NCBI RefSeq assembly: GCF_016802725.1
Contig: NC_052669.1
Span: 5,881,501 to 5,945,500, forward strand
Length of the DNA: 64,000 nt
Source: Solenopsis invicta
Taxonomy: Eukaryota; Arthropoda; Insecta; Hymenoptera; Formicidae
Direction of reading: 5' to 3'
Made by a program: the position numbers and the translations under genes. The notes beneath the pieces are model-generated. The model was not told the origin of the DNA and ran no database searches. It saw only the letters and a program-made list of their open reading frames with translations. Shown here one piece after another: positions 36,368 to 49,480 of the stretch (positions within the stretch are counted from its first letter, which is position 1; each line of letters opens with the position of its first letter).

Positions 36368-38573
36368 GTCCGCCGCTCTCGCGCTCGCGCTCGCGAATTG
36401 CACTCGTAAGCCTCGGCAATGAAACCTCCCCGTTGACGACGATCCCGAAAGACGGTGACGCTTCGCCGCGGCGATAAAACACGCGCGCGACAGGCTAAAT
36501 CGACGAGCAAAGCCTCGTCGAATCAAATCTTTGGCGTCCCTCCGTCGCGCTAGGACAACCTGTAGCTTCTCGACGAAAATTCGCAAAATCCGTTTGTATT
36601 GCGTAACGCAAATTGCGCTTTGATGTATTTCCAGGTCGAATATTCGCAATAACGTTCATCCAAATGAACGAAAACAGCTTTACGAGGAACGTTTTGTAAA
36701 AACCTTTGTAAAAGCTTTACGAAAAACGAGGTAGCGTTTATAAGAAGAGAAGAATAAAGAATGATATCCCGCGATACAAAGTGCACTGTTTTCCAATTGT
36801 TCGCAAAAAGCGAACAGATCTGGCAAAAAAGATTTTCGAAAAGATGCGAACGGAGATATAATTCCGCGAGAACGTCATGGTAGATATTGAAATAAATTAT
36901 GACAAATGGAGAACGGGGGAGGGAGAGATGTCGAACGCAAGGGCAATTGATTCTTCTCGGACTTATCGGAGAATAACGTGGCGTTTGACAATAGCTGTTT
37001 GGTCCTTTCGAGCAGGCGCGAAAGTGATAACGATAGGAAGAAATTCCGGGGTGAACGTGCGACGAGAAAAACGAGGAAGAATGGGAAAACGCGTGCTTTT
37101 ATTCCTCTCCACCTGCGATTCAAGGAGTTCGGGTTTTAAACGACCCGACCTTTTTAGGAATCGCCGTACTACACACACGTCCTTTATTGAAGTCGATGAT
37201 ATTCGACCTGCGATTTTCTCTGTTGAATTTACAGACTCTTTTTCTCTCTCTTTCTTTCTTTTTCCGCTCTCTTCCGTCCCCGATTGTCCGAGACGAAAAA
37301 CCATTATTCGTAACCGCAGAGTGGTTTTATGATTTTGTGCTCCATTTCAATCGATTCGTGAATCGTACCAATTTTCGTGGCTTGCCGTGTTCGTTTCTTT
37401 GTATACGAAATGCCTCGGAACTATCCTTGTAACCAATCTGTTATGTGCCCAAGAAAATCTACAGTAGACAAATCTAGCGATCGTTCATTGTTGCCTTCAA
37501 TTTTTTTTTTCTTTTTAAACTTTTATGGACGACTACATGATAAATTAAAGATATATAAAAATATGGGATATAGTTGAAGATCAAAGCTTTCTTATCTATT
37601 ATATTTGCAGAATACTGAAATGTAATTCGCCATTAAAATCTGTCTTTTAATATTACAATATAAGAAACGAAATTTTATATCGTAATATTGTAATAACAGT
37701 GGAAGTAAATCCTGTTTTCCACTATCTATGGTCGAAAGGATATCAAGTAGTACTAAGATACCCCGGATGTGTGTACGTGTGTGTGTATATATAGAATATG
37801 TCCTTTGCGGCTTTGGTTACTGCTTTTCTACTCTTCGTCTACTCTCCGTAACGAATTTGTCGACTTCCTTTACAAGATTCTGCTTTTTCGATCCGGACGT
37901 TTTCGCACAGGTAGAACGCGGGATTGTCTCCGTCGCGGAAATTCTCTTACTGTGAGTATACACATCGATCACTCAGCAAATTCAGTAAAACAGTTAAAAG
38001 ACTGATGCTAAGACGATCGACTGCGATTCGCAATAAGCAGTTTTTAATTGAAAGACCGCAAAACCGAGCCGGATATAACATGAATTATGAATCTTTTTCT
38101 TATTTGACCTACTACTTCCACCGAAGTACTACCAGAGTTTTTTATATTGTCGGAACGTTTCCTATGATCCGTGGAGTGCGTGATTCGAGGAGTGCCTTAA
38201 TTGGAGATTCTCTGCTCCGTAATTGCGACTTCTCGTTCTATAATGAATTATTGAGTAGATGCGCTCTGACGCAAGCGAGTTATTTGAAGTTTCGCTTCTA
38301 ATATCTTATTTATCTCTCTTTAGTTAATGCATTTGGTACACTCACCGATCGACAACGTTTACTGTTCGCTCGCAATCATTGCCCCCAATAACTCAAATTT
38401 TTTTCTTGTCAAACATTACGTCGCCAATAGTTAAGTTTGAATTTTTTTTTTTCGCAACGGGATGGATTCGCTTTTGCTCGACAATCTTAGCGAAATGCGG
38501 TGAATATTGCAGAAACCAGTAAATATTTTACGTCCATTGTACGACGTTAAATCTATTCACAAGAAGGTAAGGG

Positions 38574-38766
38574 CCGTGGCACATAACATGGCATAATGGC
38601 TTACGTCTTGAGTAAGTCTATGTAAATTCTACGTCAAAGCTTGTGCGTTGCTTACTTCTATGGTGAGCCTTAGACGTAACCACAACGCACGAGCTATGGC
38701 GCATGGCGTAGAATTAACATAAACTTCGAGCCATTACGCCAAAGTAGATGGCGTGTGTGAAAATCG
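38574..38766. mobile_element. Foldback element, long imperfect hairpin
   Basis: The left arm contains GGCATAATGGCT, AAGTCTATGTAAATTCTACG and AGCTTGTGCGTTG in order. The reverse complement of the right arm contains GGCGTAATGGCT, AAGTTTATGTTAATTCTACG and AGCTCGTGCGTTG in the same order. The centre is a short spacer around 38650-38682. The outer left end reads GGGCCGTGGCACATAA. It is non-coding and looks like a non-autonomous DNA transposon or foldback. Exact termini and a target duplication could not be fixed. Confidence 0.6.
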
Positions 38767-39748
38767 TCAGCCTAAAAAAATTTTGACGGAAGTTGTTCCG
38801 TTTATTCTTCGCTCGGAAAGTCTTTTAACGCAAGCTTAAGCCGCTAGAGTCTAAGATTAAAGTGCCTGCGAGCCCGCGCGACCCGCTCGGAGTTCTCCCT
38901 GGGGCAATTCTAATGACCGACTTTACTTTCCGCTACTCTATATTTTTTTTTTCCTCTCTCGGCGTCTCTCCCATTTATTTTCAAGCTATGAAACGCGCGA
39001 AAGAAGGCCTCGCGAAGTAACCGAAAGAGTAATCATTGTTCGCCGTCATGCGAATCGTGAAATGCGAGAATAACGAGCACAAACTACAATGGATTCGTTA
39101 AGGCGAGAGCACGCGAAGTGGGACAAATAATCCTGCGTACATTTTTGAAGCATTATTGATTTGAGGTGTCAAACGTTCAAAATTATTTCGATAAAATTCT
39201 GATTTGGATATTAGCCACGGAAACCATCGCGTTCGAATGTTCGAATCCTATATTGCGGTAGAAATTATAGCGAGTATGTTACTTTAATCTATCTTAGAAG
39301 TTTACCGGTCGTTCGGTAAGAAAGCGTCTCTCACACCAATCGCGAGGCACATTACGGTTAATGCGTTCGATAAGTCTCGTTCCCACGCGCGTGATCTGCC
39401 GCATTATGCGAAGCTAGACAGGAGATCGCCACGGCAGGAAGTTTGTCTCGTAGAAAGGCTATTCGTCTCCTTTACTTCCGCCGGGAGACGCGCACGTATC
39501 TCTCGTCGTTCTAATCTCTCCTGGAGAGGAGACTGACGGGGCTCGCTTGTCCTGAAGGAAATACCGAGACAAAAGCGACCGCTTTTCCTGTCCCTCTTTC
39601 TCCATTCCCTCCGTTTTCTCTCATCCGTTTGCTGCCATCTTATACGCGTGTTCGACTTCAGGAGAGGACTGAAATAAATATGAATTTCACTCGACAAAAG
39701 CTGCAGGCACCGAGACAGTCAGGCCGATTCGAATGTGAAAGAGAGAGA

Positions 39749-39770
39749 GGGGGGGGGCGGGGGGAGGGGG
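39749..39770 (+). promoter_or_regulatory. G-quadruplex-prone G tract
   Basis: Three long G runs (about nine, six and five) are separated by single C and A bases. The longest run can be split to supply a fourth. The flanks are GA-rich. The structure is predicted from sequence only. Confidence 0.4.
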
Positions 39771-40452
39771 CAGAGTAGTAGAGTAGAACATCCCTGCATC
39801 CTACGTACGTAGAAGGCGCTTCCAATCGACCGGAAAATCCGATTTTCCCGGGAATTAAGCCCGTAAGGGCGGATAAGAAAGAAGAACGGACTAAACGGAA
39901 ACTTGGGCGACGGGTCACTTCCGGAAACTTGAACCGCGCAATATGTACTGGCACAAGAGGTGGCCTGCCCTGTGCGTAGCGAGAGATTTTATCGAAGAAA
40001 ACGACCGAAAGTTTTCTTTTTAACATGTAGGGAGAAAATTAGAGAGCGTGGTGTATTTTACAGAAAAATTTTTAAGCGCCAGTTCGTATAATTTGTGCGT
40101 TAGAGATGGATAAAATTATGATGAGATGAACCAGTAAATTATTTATTGTGAAGATAAATTATTTATCGTCTATCAGAAAAGCTTAAGATTATATTGTAAT
40201 ATATGTATACATTTTTTTACATACGATGTTTCTGAAATCATGCTGGCGCATTTGGCGACGATGCAGTGATATATCAAAGCCATCTGCGATTATGCGGAAT
40301 AATTCACGAAATTACGCGTTGAATATGCATTGTGATATGCGATGACGTCAACTCAAAAACGACAGAATTGCGTAGGATTCGCGTATATTTCGATGGACAA
40401 AGTTCGATCGCTCTTTGGACCGCCATTTACGCTTGATTATTACTATTACGGC

Positions 40453-40493
40453 TGTTATTATTATTATTATCATCGTCATTATCATCATTATTC
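40453..40493 (+). repeat. (TTA)n / (ATC)n compound repeat
   Basis: TTATTATTATTAT is followed by CATCGTCATTATCATCATTATT, an AT-rich compound trinucleotide tract. Confidence 0.85.
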
Positions 40494-42413
40494 TACATTA
40501 GCCCGACATGTTGCTATTCTACGCGCGCGGCAAAAATGTCGACAAAACAGACGGACAAATAATATGTTGAATTATTGAATCGGTTATAAAAGTCATATCA
40601 AAATTTCATCGCGCATTGTTTCGACGGAAAACAAAATGCGCGGAATACATTGTTCGGGTCGGTATAATCGATAATTAATATTTTGAACGAGTTATTTACT
40701 CGGCCGCTGACATTATTTGCCGCACGATATAAATCAATCATATAAACCATACATGCGTTACATTTTGATTTTATACGGAGTACGTTCTCCCCGAGCTGGG
40801 GTCAGTCGAATAAAGAAGCGTAACAATTTCGGGGAAATGTTGCAAAAAAAAAAATTAAATAAAATAATATAGGGAAACATTGAAAAATACGAACAGGATT
40901 TTCCGTTGGAGAGAAAACACAAGCAAGAGGATGCTGAAGGTCGAACAAAAACGAAAGGAGGGATAAGCTTGAGGCTTTCGAAGACTCGCCGGAGATGAAG
41001 CGACAAGGAGAGTGTACTGAAATTCGACCACCCGATTACTAATCCGGTGGGCGTTCGTCTCGTGGCGCAACTCAATTTAGTTTGTAGATTGAATCACGCC
41101 GCCCGAAAAAAGCGGATTCTAATTTTTTTTTTTTTTCCAAGGGGATGACAGAGAGAGAGAAGTCGGCAGATCCAAGAGGGGCAGACGGTTTTCTTTGTCG
41201 CCATCTCCGCCCTTGGAACGACTTCCCGTACTTTTCTACCCTTCGCGTTTCCCTTTGCGTTGTATCGACTTCGCGCGACCCTACGGAAGTACCTATCAAA
41301 CAATTTTTTTTCGCACTTTGCTTGCTTCTCCGACTAGGCATAAGGGTCGAAATGGTGTCTCTTTTGTTACAATTACGAGGGTCGAAATTTGACTTCTTTT
41401 CCCGTCGTGATAAAAACTGCTACATGTAGGCGTTGTTTACACAGATGTCATTAAGACGTCGTCGTCTTCTTATGAAGAAATAAAACAGAACCTAGCACGT
41501 GCAAAATAAAAGGAGACACCATGCGCAAATAATCGTGGATGCATAAATAAATATAAAAATATTTATATTTTGTAACGAGAGCGAGAATAAATGGATCCAA
41601 ATAACGCGTGAAAAAAGTGTTCGAAATAATGACAAGTGTTTGGCAGCGTATAATTTTAGTGAGAATAACACGGTCAAACAATTTCACGTGCGACCTTTTC
41701 GCACACGAATTTCGCGTAAAAATCGTCGCGATAAACGACAAGAAATGACATCGCTTTGAAGTTTCGAAATTGCGGTTTAATCATCATTTCAATGATCGTA
41801 GCTGCGATTACACGCAACAGTGCGATTTTTGTGTTTAACTGCCACGGTAATGCGTTTATCATTTTTCTCTCGTAGTGTAATGAGATTTTACAGGGGCCGT
41901 CATTATATGCATAGACGAAAAATTAATTTAGCATTCTAATTAAAACAAGCTAATTCACTTTCACATCGTATGAAATGTTTTAATCACTGTCGTTTTTCAT
42001 TAAAAAGCCGCTCCCCCGGAGTTCTTGAAGCATACGCCGCACGTGTACACACAACGCACGCTCGTTCGTTTCAAATGTGTACACCAAATTCAACTTGACC
42101 GCCAATATTTGTCTCGCCCGCGATATACGTTGCATTAGACGAACGGGAAGTTTCCCCAAATGGAAACTGTCGTGTCCGTCATTATTGTTCTTATTCTCTT
42201 ACGGAGAGAAGCCAGACGAACCTTTTCTTTTTCCCCTGAGACTCGTGGAAGGGTATGGAATTGTCTGTCTGACCTCCTCTAGTCACGAAGACCGAGACGT
42301 AAGATGGACGAAAGAGGACCCGAGCCGGAAAACTCGAAAGCGTACCTCGCCGCCAAAGTACCGGACTTTCCATCTTATTCCCAGAGTTTCTCTTTAGCTC
42401 TCTCTCACTCACA

Positions 42414-42418
<5 letters not shown>

Positions 42419-42458
<40 letters not shown>
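42419..42458 (+). repeat. (TC)20 microsatellite
   Basis: Forty bases of pure TC. Confidence 0.97.
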
Positions 42459-42460
<2 letters not shown>

Positions 42461-42798
42461 GCAAACCTTAACGACGCGAAGGAAACCGATTCGCTGACCC
42501 TCCGCGGAATTGATAGCGGGAATCCTAATTGCGTGCACGTAGATGTGGATCGTCACGGACCATCGACTGAGAAACGAAGAGCGGATGCACGCAGCCCCGC
42601 GGGATGGAAGAATCTCTTCTTTCTCTTTCTCTCTCCCGCGGGTAAAGCGGCACTGCAGAAAACGTCCGCTATTTAAATCAAAGGTAGAGCGCGCAATGCC
42701 GGAAACAGCGGCACAGCCGGCGGGCATTGTCCGGTAATGAGGGCAATCAGTCGGTGAAATGATATCTCATCATATTTTCATTAGAATAATGGTCGAAC

Positions 42799-42813
42799 GA
42801 GAGAGAGAGAGAG
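42799..42813 (+). repeat. (GA)n microsatellite
   Basis: Short GA repeat, 340 bp after the (TC)20 tract and of complementary sequence, so the two could pair in a transcript. Confidence 0.85.
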
Positions 42814-44175
42814 GGTGGAATGGCGGAAATAGAAACAGAGGAGTAACGAGGAAGAAAGAGAGGAAGAGAGATGGAGCGAGTCAAATCGAAGGCGCGCGTG
42901 CACGAGAGAGAGAGAGACTTTTGCAAAAGAAAAATAGACGTTGGTCGCGCGCAAGCGGTGAAAAAGGAACATTGAAAAATTCGCCGCGGGCACTCCGGCG
43001 CGGCGTCTGGAATCCGCATCGAGGAAGGATATTCGGAGAACGCCGGTCGTCCTTATTTGTGAGTTCTAATAAGTTGGCCTCCAGAGCTGTTGACGTTGGG
43101 CTCGAGTGCCTCGTTACCGATGTTCAGTCCTCGCGGAATATCTCGAAGGGGAGTGCGGAAGAGGAGGGAGAAAGCCCTGACTTTAATTTCACGCTGTAAC
43201 GACGTCCGACTTCGCGAAACTCGATAATCGGACGACTTTGCCCGGTAGTCCGCGAACGAAGACAGAAAACCACTCCGGGAGTTTCTCTTTCGGCACGGGG
43301 CATAACGTTCCCCCGCGAACGAGTTTTCCGTGCTGCCGCTGAATGCGTGGGAATTTATATATATAGCGTATGAGAGAGAGAGCCCTCCTTCGTTCTTCTA
43401 ACGTTGTACAATCGGATTTTCTGTGCCCCTTCCGGGCTATCGCGCTATAAATGGCTTGTAAAGATTTACAATAGAAAAACTACGTGCATTGATAACGTGA
43501 CAACAGAATTAATATGTAACTTTCGAATTATTGTGTTATTAACTTGAATTATTAATGATACTATAATTGTCTCGCATGTGAACGGATCTATTCCCGTATT
43601 TATATCGTATTTAATTGTACTGTTATAGTCTTCGGTCCTATATTTGTATCGCAAATTTAATATTCTTTAAAACAGAATTTCATTCTCTCCTTTAATATGT
43701 GGAGATTATATTTCATATTAAATACACGCACATCCCATAGTGCGAAATGCGTGGAGTAAACGCGGCCTTTAATATGTATATACAGTATTGCTGTAGAGAG
43801 TATAAATTCTAGAATATTCCTGAAATATTCCCCAATCAATTACGGGGAATCGCGTTCAACATCAGCTCGCATGATATTGCATCTTGCGGATGGTTGCGCG
43901 CGGTCGAATTTAGATTTATATTCATCCGGAGTTATAAACATTCAGCGTATTCATGCGCGATCCTTTTTTGCCTCGTGCGGCAAACGCTCCCGTATCGCGT
44001 CCTCCTCCATTTTCGCCCCAGCGAATCTCTACAGGATGTACTCCACGTTTCGAGACTGATACCTTTCGAATCGCGTGCGGCACGACGAGCTTCGCGTTTT
44101 GGTCTAAACCGGATCCCACGTACTCTCATAAACATGGAGGACGAGCGCTCTTCTCGAATTTCCATCCTCGGCGAG

Positions 44176-44202
44176 ATATATATATATATATATATATATA
44201 TA
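44176..44202 (+). repeat. (AT)13 microsatellite
   Basis: Pure alternating AT of about 27 bp, which can extrude as a cruciform. Confidence 0.95.
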
Positions 44203-44542
44203 GCTATGTACGACGCGGCAGCGGTGGCGGCGCGTCCAACCGATGGGGGTCAAGGGGGTCGAAGATTTAAGGGTGCGGTCCCCAGCACCGAGTGGCCGCA
44301 CGAATAAGTTGCGGGCTCTGAAGGATGGGCTCCATCTCTCCTCGCCAGCGCGGTAGGATCGACGGGGGGTCCGATGCCCGGCTACTTAATATGACCGATA
44401 GGAGTCTCGGTAAGCCATCAAAGTGTACCATCCGCATCGAAGCTATCCTACATCCGGGGGATGCTGGGTCAGCCATATTAGTTATCGTCAGGAACCGAGC
44501 GGCGTCCCTTCCTCTCTCTCGCTTCTATCGCCGGCTGTGTCC

Positions 44543-44564
44543 CGCCGCCGCCGCCGCCGCCGCC
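44543..44564 (+). repeat. (GCC)7 trinucleotide repeat
   Basis: Pure GCC tract. Confidence 0.93.
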
Positions 44565-45180
44565 TCCGGCACCGCTGCACCGACGCGCCGCACCGTCCGG
44601 AATATGCAACGTCGATGGAAAACGCCGGAAAACGCCGAGCGACGCTTTTACGTCCTCAAATTACCGAGTCTGAAACGGGACTCGGAACATTTTGAAAATT
44701 TTACAAGCTCCAGCTTCGCTCGTCGCGACGTCGTCACCATGAAGTTGCGCATAAACGTTGGATTGAAGTAACGCGGAAGAGAAAAAGATAGAGACAGATA
44801 GACAGAGAGCGAGAGAGAGATGAAGAGACGAGGTGTCGGTTGAAACTCGTGCTAAAGCAGTTTATTCGCCGTATATAAATTTCGCGAAAAGACGGCAACG
44901 TTTGACCGGTGCCGAGGAAAATCCGTGAAATTCTTACAGCGTTTATGCGGCCGCCGCACCAGCGTTCTTCATGTTTATATGCATCAAGAAGAAGGGGTGG
45001 ACCGTTCGCGGCGAGAAGGGTAATAAATAGTCCGTTGCTCGGCGACGGTGTTCCCGGCCACCGACGGAAATCCACGTCCAAATAGCCGCTGAATACGTTC
45101 CTGAATTTGTACCGTGTCCCGCGCGGCTGCCACGAGTTTTATTTACGCGGCTGTTTACGAGGACGAAATGTGACGGCAAG

Positions 45181-45205
45181 TACCTACCTACCTACGTACG
45201 TACGT
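45181..45205 (+). repeat. (TACC)3(TACG)3 compound repeat
   Basis: Two tetranucleotides differing by one base lie in series. Confidence 0.9.
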
Positions 45206-47062
45206 GCATGTCGATCGACTTCGCTGTTTTCTCGGGGCTACTTTCATCAGATTTCCTCTCGTCTCGTTATTCTCGGCGCTTTGACGCATTTCCAAACAGT
45301 CGGCCGAACTTTCCTCATGATTACCATCGTGTTTTTATTCGGCCTCTTCCATTTCTCCTATTTTTCGTAACATTGAAGCATTCAATAATATTGACGGTTA
45401 TTTAGAAAAATAGTTTTCCATTCTGTACGAGGGAAAGAAAGTAAGCATGCAAACCTCGTCCTTTTTCTCGCATTTGTCCTTTCGTTTACATACATCTCGT
45501 TGATGTAAACTAAATTGTTATTTCAAAATGTAAAATAAAACCTACGCTTGTATAAATAGATTATCAAAATACGAGTTTAATGTTGGATGAAAAAAATACT
45601 TAATCGTCGAAATATAATCGGCTCGACCGTTTTAAGTCGGAGACTTTAGAGATTTCGTAAAATTTTAACCGGGAGAGCGGAGAAGCCGCATTGAACTTTA
45701 TATGCTTTTAAAGGCAGCTTTTTGCGCGAGTCGTTTTTCGAAGCAACTCGGACGCATTCGTTAGCGGCCGCTGCGCATGCAACGAAACTGTCGGCCTCGG
45801 CGTGCTGTAAAATCGATATAAAGGTATTGCCACGCCGAAATGCAACTCGTTCCAGGTAAATGTGTACCCGTCACAGAAAAGCTCGTAAGAATCGGCCGAA
45901 AAATCATCGTTGCGGTTGTAAAGGGACCATTGTTACCGCGAGTGAAAAAAGAAAGATAAAGAAATCGGTTTTGAATAATGAGAACAATAATTCCGAAAAT
46001 TCTCTCTCTTTGCCTGAAATTCCATTCCATCTTTTATCATCCCCTCTCTCTTTCTCCTGTTGCTTGTTTCTCTCTCTCTCTCTCTATTGCTCTTTTTCTC
46101 TGATATTCTAATCCACTAGCTTTTCCAAAAAGCTCCCGACAGAAAAACGCTGAATTCTCTGCTGATATTATTAAATCTTGCTCGCACACGCAATGAATAC
46201 TTGGCCTTATGATACTCATAACGACGCGAACCAAAAACAATAACTCACAGAAAAGCATCGGATTCCTTGATGCGTGAGCGACTAATATTGGCGATCTTGT
46301 CTCGCACTTGAAATTTCACGGAGGACTACTCGAGTACGTAGATTAAATCGGGCAACCCGTCCACCGGATCGAGCTCTCGTTTCCGCCCGTCCATCCGTTC
46401 GTCCGAGAGAAAATTCCCGCGAGTCCGATCCGCCGCACGACGAACTCGGAGCTTGAGAGCTCTCTCGCGAAGGAAGGGGAAGGGGGCGGCGGACGTGGCA
46501 GTCTGATGAAGATGGCAGATAATCATATTCGATTAGAATCATCCCGGTGGCCGGATCCTTTGTCCCAGGCGAATCTTCGAGTTGAAACGAACGGGTGGTG
46601 GGAAAGGGGAGGCTGCAGGGAAGTAGAAGGGATCGTCACTGGAGGATGGGCTCACCGTTCGAGCATCCTTCATCTCAGGTACTTCAGTTCCTTTCATCCC
46701 TCCACTTCTTCCCCCATTCCTCCATTCTCTTTTCTTCTTTTCGTATATCTACATCTATCCGCCGTTCTCTTTCTCTCCCTCCACTTTTCCCTTTCTCCCT
46801 CTGGTCCATATATCCATACGCTCCGTTCTCCACTCTCCAGTCTCGAGGGTTTTCCCTAACTCAATCCTTAATCTAAATCACGACCTCACCGTTACCACAC
46901 TGTGTTCGTTACTCTCAAGTCAAGCTCCACGAACGTGGGCGTGCACTCACTATAAATTGCCTAATTATAATCTAAAAGAATCCACGCATAGTACGTGTTG
47001 AGAGCGTGAAAGAATCATTATGAAAAAAATCGCGCTACTTTGAATGATTGCGATGATGAACA

Positions 47063-47094
47063 TTAATTAGCGAAATCTAATGACCTTTAATTGG
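47063..47094. promoter_or_regulatory. Homeodomain-type motif cluster with CTAATGACC
   Basis: TTAATTAG (47063-47070), CTAATGACC (47077-47085) and TTTAATTGG (47086-47094) are adjacent. TAATTATA lies about 100 bp upstream (46962). Confidence 0.28.
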
Positions 47095-48809
47095 CTGGGC
47101 GCCACAATCCTTTTGATTGACAATTCTGGCGAAGGACGACTTAAAATTAAAATTAGTCTTTTTATCAATCTTTAAGAATGAAACAAGAAATGTCTAATAG
47201 GATTGAATAATCGTCGACTACCTGTTAAGATTGTGATTATCTTTGCATTTCGTAAATTTTATAAATGAATTTTTATTCAATTATACGTGCATAAAAAAAA
47301 TTGTTTCCGACTTTATAATTTTTATAATTGCGAAGAATTATATTCATAATTGTAAATAATTCAAGTAATTTGTGCGTAACTAAATGATCACTTTGAAATT
47401 CACAGAATTGTCTGAAATAAATCTATGAAGGTGTAATTTTTAATATAATCGATATGCTGCTATGACTGAGAAAAGTGTATCAGCACATTTTTATCACACA
47501 CATTTTATCAAAGCGAATTTTAATACTCAATGATAATTTCTTACGTGAATTAATAATACATACATTTACAAGTTCGCAAACGCAGCTATTAAGTAGAACC
47601 AGAAATGTATTATAATGAAATTAAATTGCTAATCAATTTAATAATTTTGATGCCAACAGGCGTCTTTGTGATTCCTCCGTATCTCAAGATATATTTTTTA
47701 AATTATGTCTTATTATGTCTTATTACTTCTGCGTTTTTTATACGAGTCATTTACAAGTATCGCGATACAAAGATTCAGAGGGCATCCTTCGTTAGTCCCA
47801 CTTTAGGAAGCCAAGTCGTGCAAAGAGAAATGGACGCGCGGAAGTAAAGGTATGTGGAAAAGTAAGCAACGTTTGCTTGCACCATACGGGAAAACACAGA
47901 AGCGAGTTGAATGGGCATTCAAGCGAGTAGCGGCCGACTCTTGCAGCGGCAGCACGCGCCCTGAATGCTACACGACCAGTAGTACAATGGCGGAAGCCGC
48001 GGCTTCCTACAATACCATTGGAAACGGCCGCGCGATAAATTCCTACAACTTTTATCGAATAGGGGGGGAGGGCTAACAGGCCGGAGGGGAAGGGATATTG
48101 TGAAAGTTCTGTCCCGTGGTTGCGGCTGACTGGCCTTTGGAATTCATGCTTCTCCACTTGTGCTCTGCCGCGCACAACCTTTACCATCTGTGAAACTGCC
48201 TTCTTTTGTCCTCTCAGTATCGTTCATTCACGCGTTGTGTGACACCCGAAACATGTGACACCTGAATTTGTTTTTTTTTTTAAACGCATGCACGATGATT
48301 TCTCATTAATACAATTCGCGTTTTTTGTCATGAGTTGATTACTCGTCGAATCGTCATTACATAAATAGACGATGTTCTTTTTTATCTGGAAAATGAAGTT
48401 AATCGCTTATCAAAGTTTTTTATTTTATTTTTAAAAGTAAAATTTATTATTAAAGAAATTTCCTGGTGGATTTTTCTTTTATTTTTAGTGACACAATTTG
48501 ATTTTGTCCAATTAGCAAGATTATCGGTACTCTATTAAATTGAAGCATCCCCAATTGATGCACGAAATATTCAGTTCAGATTATCCAGCTATCCCGACTG
48601 GCGCGACAAACGATGGGGTGGTTCGGAAGACGGAGAGAAAAACCCTTACCGGCGGCGGAACATGAAAATCAATTGCGTGATCAGGTCCACTTACTTTCCT
48701 CGGTAAGGAAACTTGCCGCGCATCCTCTTCTTCCATCGAGGAAACTCGCAATCAAGAGGTTCCTGCGGTTCGGGAGCGTGCAGACAAACCTCGATGCTGA
48801 AAAGCCGCC

Positions 48810-49480
48810 GGAATAAGACAAAACGAAAGGAAGGAAACAAAGTGACGGCGGTGATGGAGATCGAGAATGGAAAAAAGAAAAGAAGAAAGAATATAGAAGA
48901 GAAACGTCGACCAATAAATAGCGGAAGATCATTCGAGACGGCGAGACATCCAAATAAGCACCACGAGTTGGAAGTAACGGGAGGCGGAAGTATCTCCGGA
49001 AACCATTTGTAGCCCGCATCCTTGACTCGAGCCCGAAGAGAGATGCGGGTAGGTTCTCCGGCAATTATACTAATGGAAATCGGGATGTAAGTGACTGGTG
49101 AGATGGAAGGAGACAGGGAAGAGGGTATTCTTTGACTGTGGGGTTGACCGAAACGGGAATAGAAGAAGGTGAGGAAGAAGTTAGCGAAGAAGGCGGAAGA
49201 GTCGACGGAATGAGTCTAGCGCTGATGTGTGTATGTGTGCGCTGAGTAAAAAGTGAGCAACATTTGAGGAGGAAACCTACCACTGGATACCTACCGAAAA
49301 GCGAGCGCCGTGGGTAAGGGACGAGAGAACTGAAGATGGGAAAGCTCGAAAGGGTTGTATACTCTCTCGGTATGCTTGGCCGCACCAGTCGTTTCGCTGC
49401 CAAAATAAGAGAGGCATTAATGAATGAGCTTGACTGAAATAAGGGTAAAGATAAAGGCTGACGAGAGTTTGTATACACGA
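48810..49480 (+). other. Purine-rich (GA-rich) stretch on the sense strand
   Basis: The + strand is dominated by A and G over about 670 bp (GAAAAAAGAAAAGAAGAAAG-type sequence). Its complement gives the Ser/Pro/Leu-rich frame at 49065-49478. No gene is supported. Confidence 0.55.
48998..49059. repeat. Extended imperfect hairpin around CCCGCATC/GATGCGGG
   Basis: CCCGCATC (49013-49020) and GATGCGGG (49042-49049) form a perfect 8-bp stem. Outer GGAAACC and GGTTCTCC can extend it after an internal bulge. The total length is pre-miRNA-like, but this is by eye only. Confidence 0.4.

Larger units (their letters stand above)
34521..47060. other. Non-coding block in the downstream intron
   Basis: GC-rich at 34540-36500, 38820-40020, 42000-43450 and 43860-45340, with AT-rich pockets at 37500-37730, 40020-40350, 41440-41640 and 43460-43850. 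It contains the foldback element at 38574, homeodomain-like clusters and several microsatellites. A pyrimidine-rich stretch lies at 46675-46860. No gene recognised. Confidence 0.55.

Noticed and set aside
37911..37951. 41-nt segment between TTTTCGCACAG and GTGAGT, exon-like
   Set aside because: Entered in the Lar phase it leaves in phase 0, so it would shift the frame if inserted in Lar; other frames soon meet stops. Kept only as a chance pairing of splice signals.
39230..39262. GTTCGAATGTTCGAATCC, resembling a tRNA T-loop
   Set aside because: No acceptor stem, anticodon arm or D-arm can be assembled around it.
42191..42727. 178-codon minus-strand open frame
   Set aside because: Its centre is a poly-(Arg-Glu) run made by the (TC)20 tract, and the rest has no recognisable feature.
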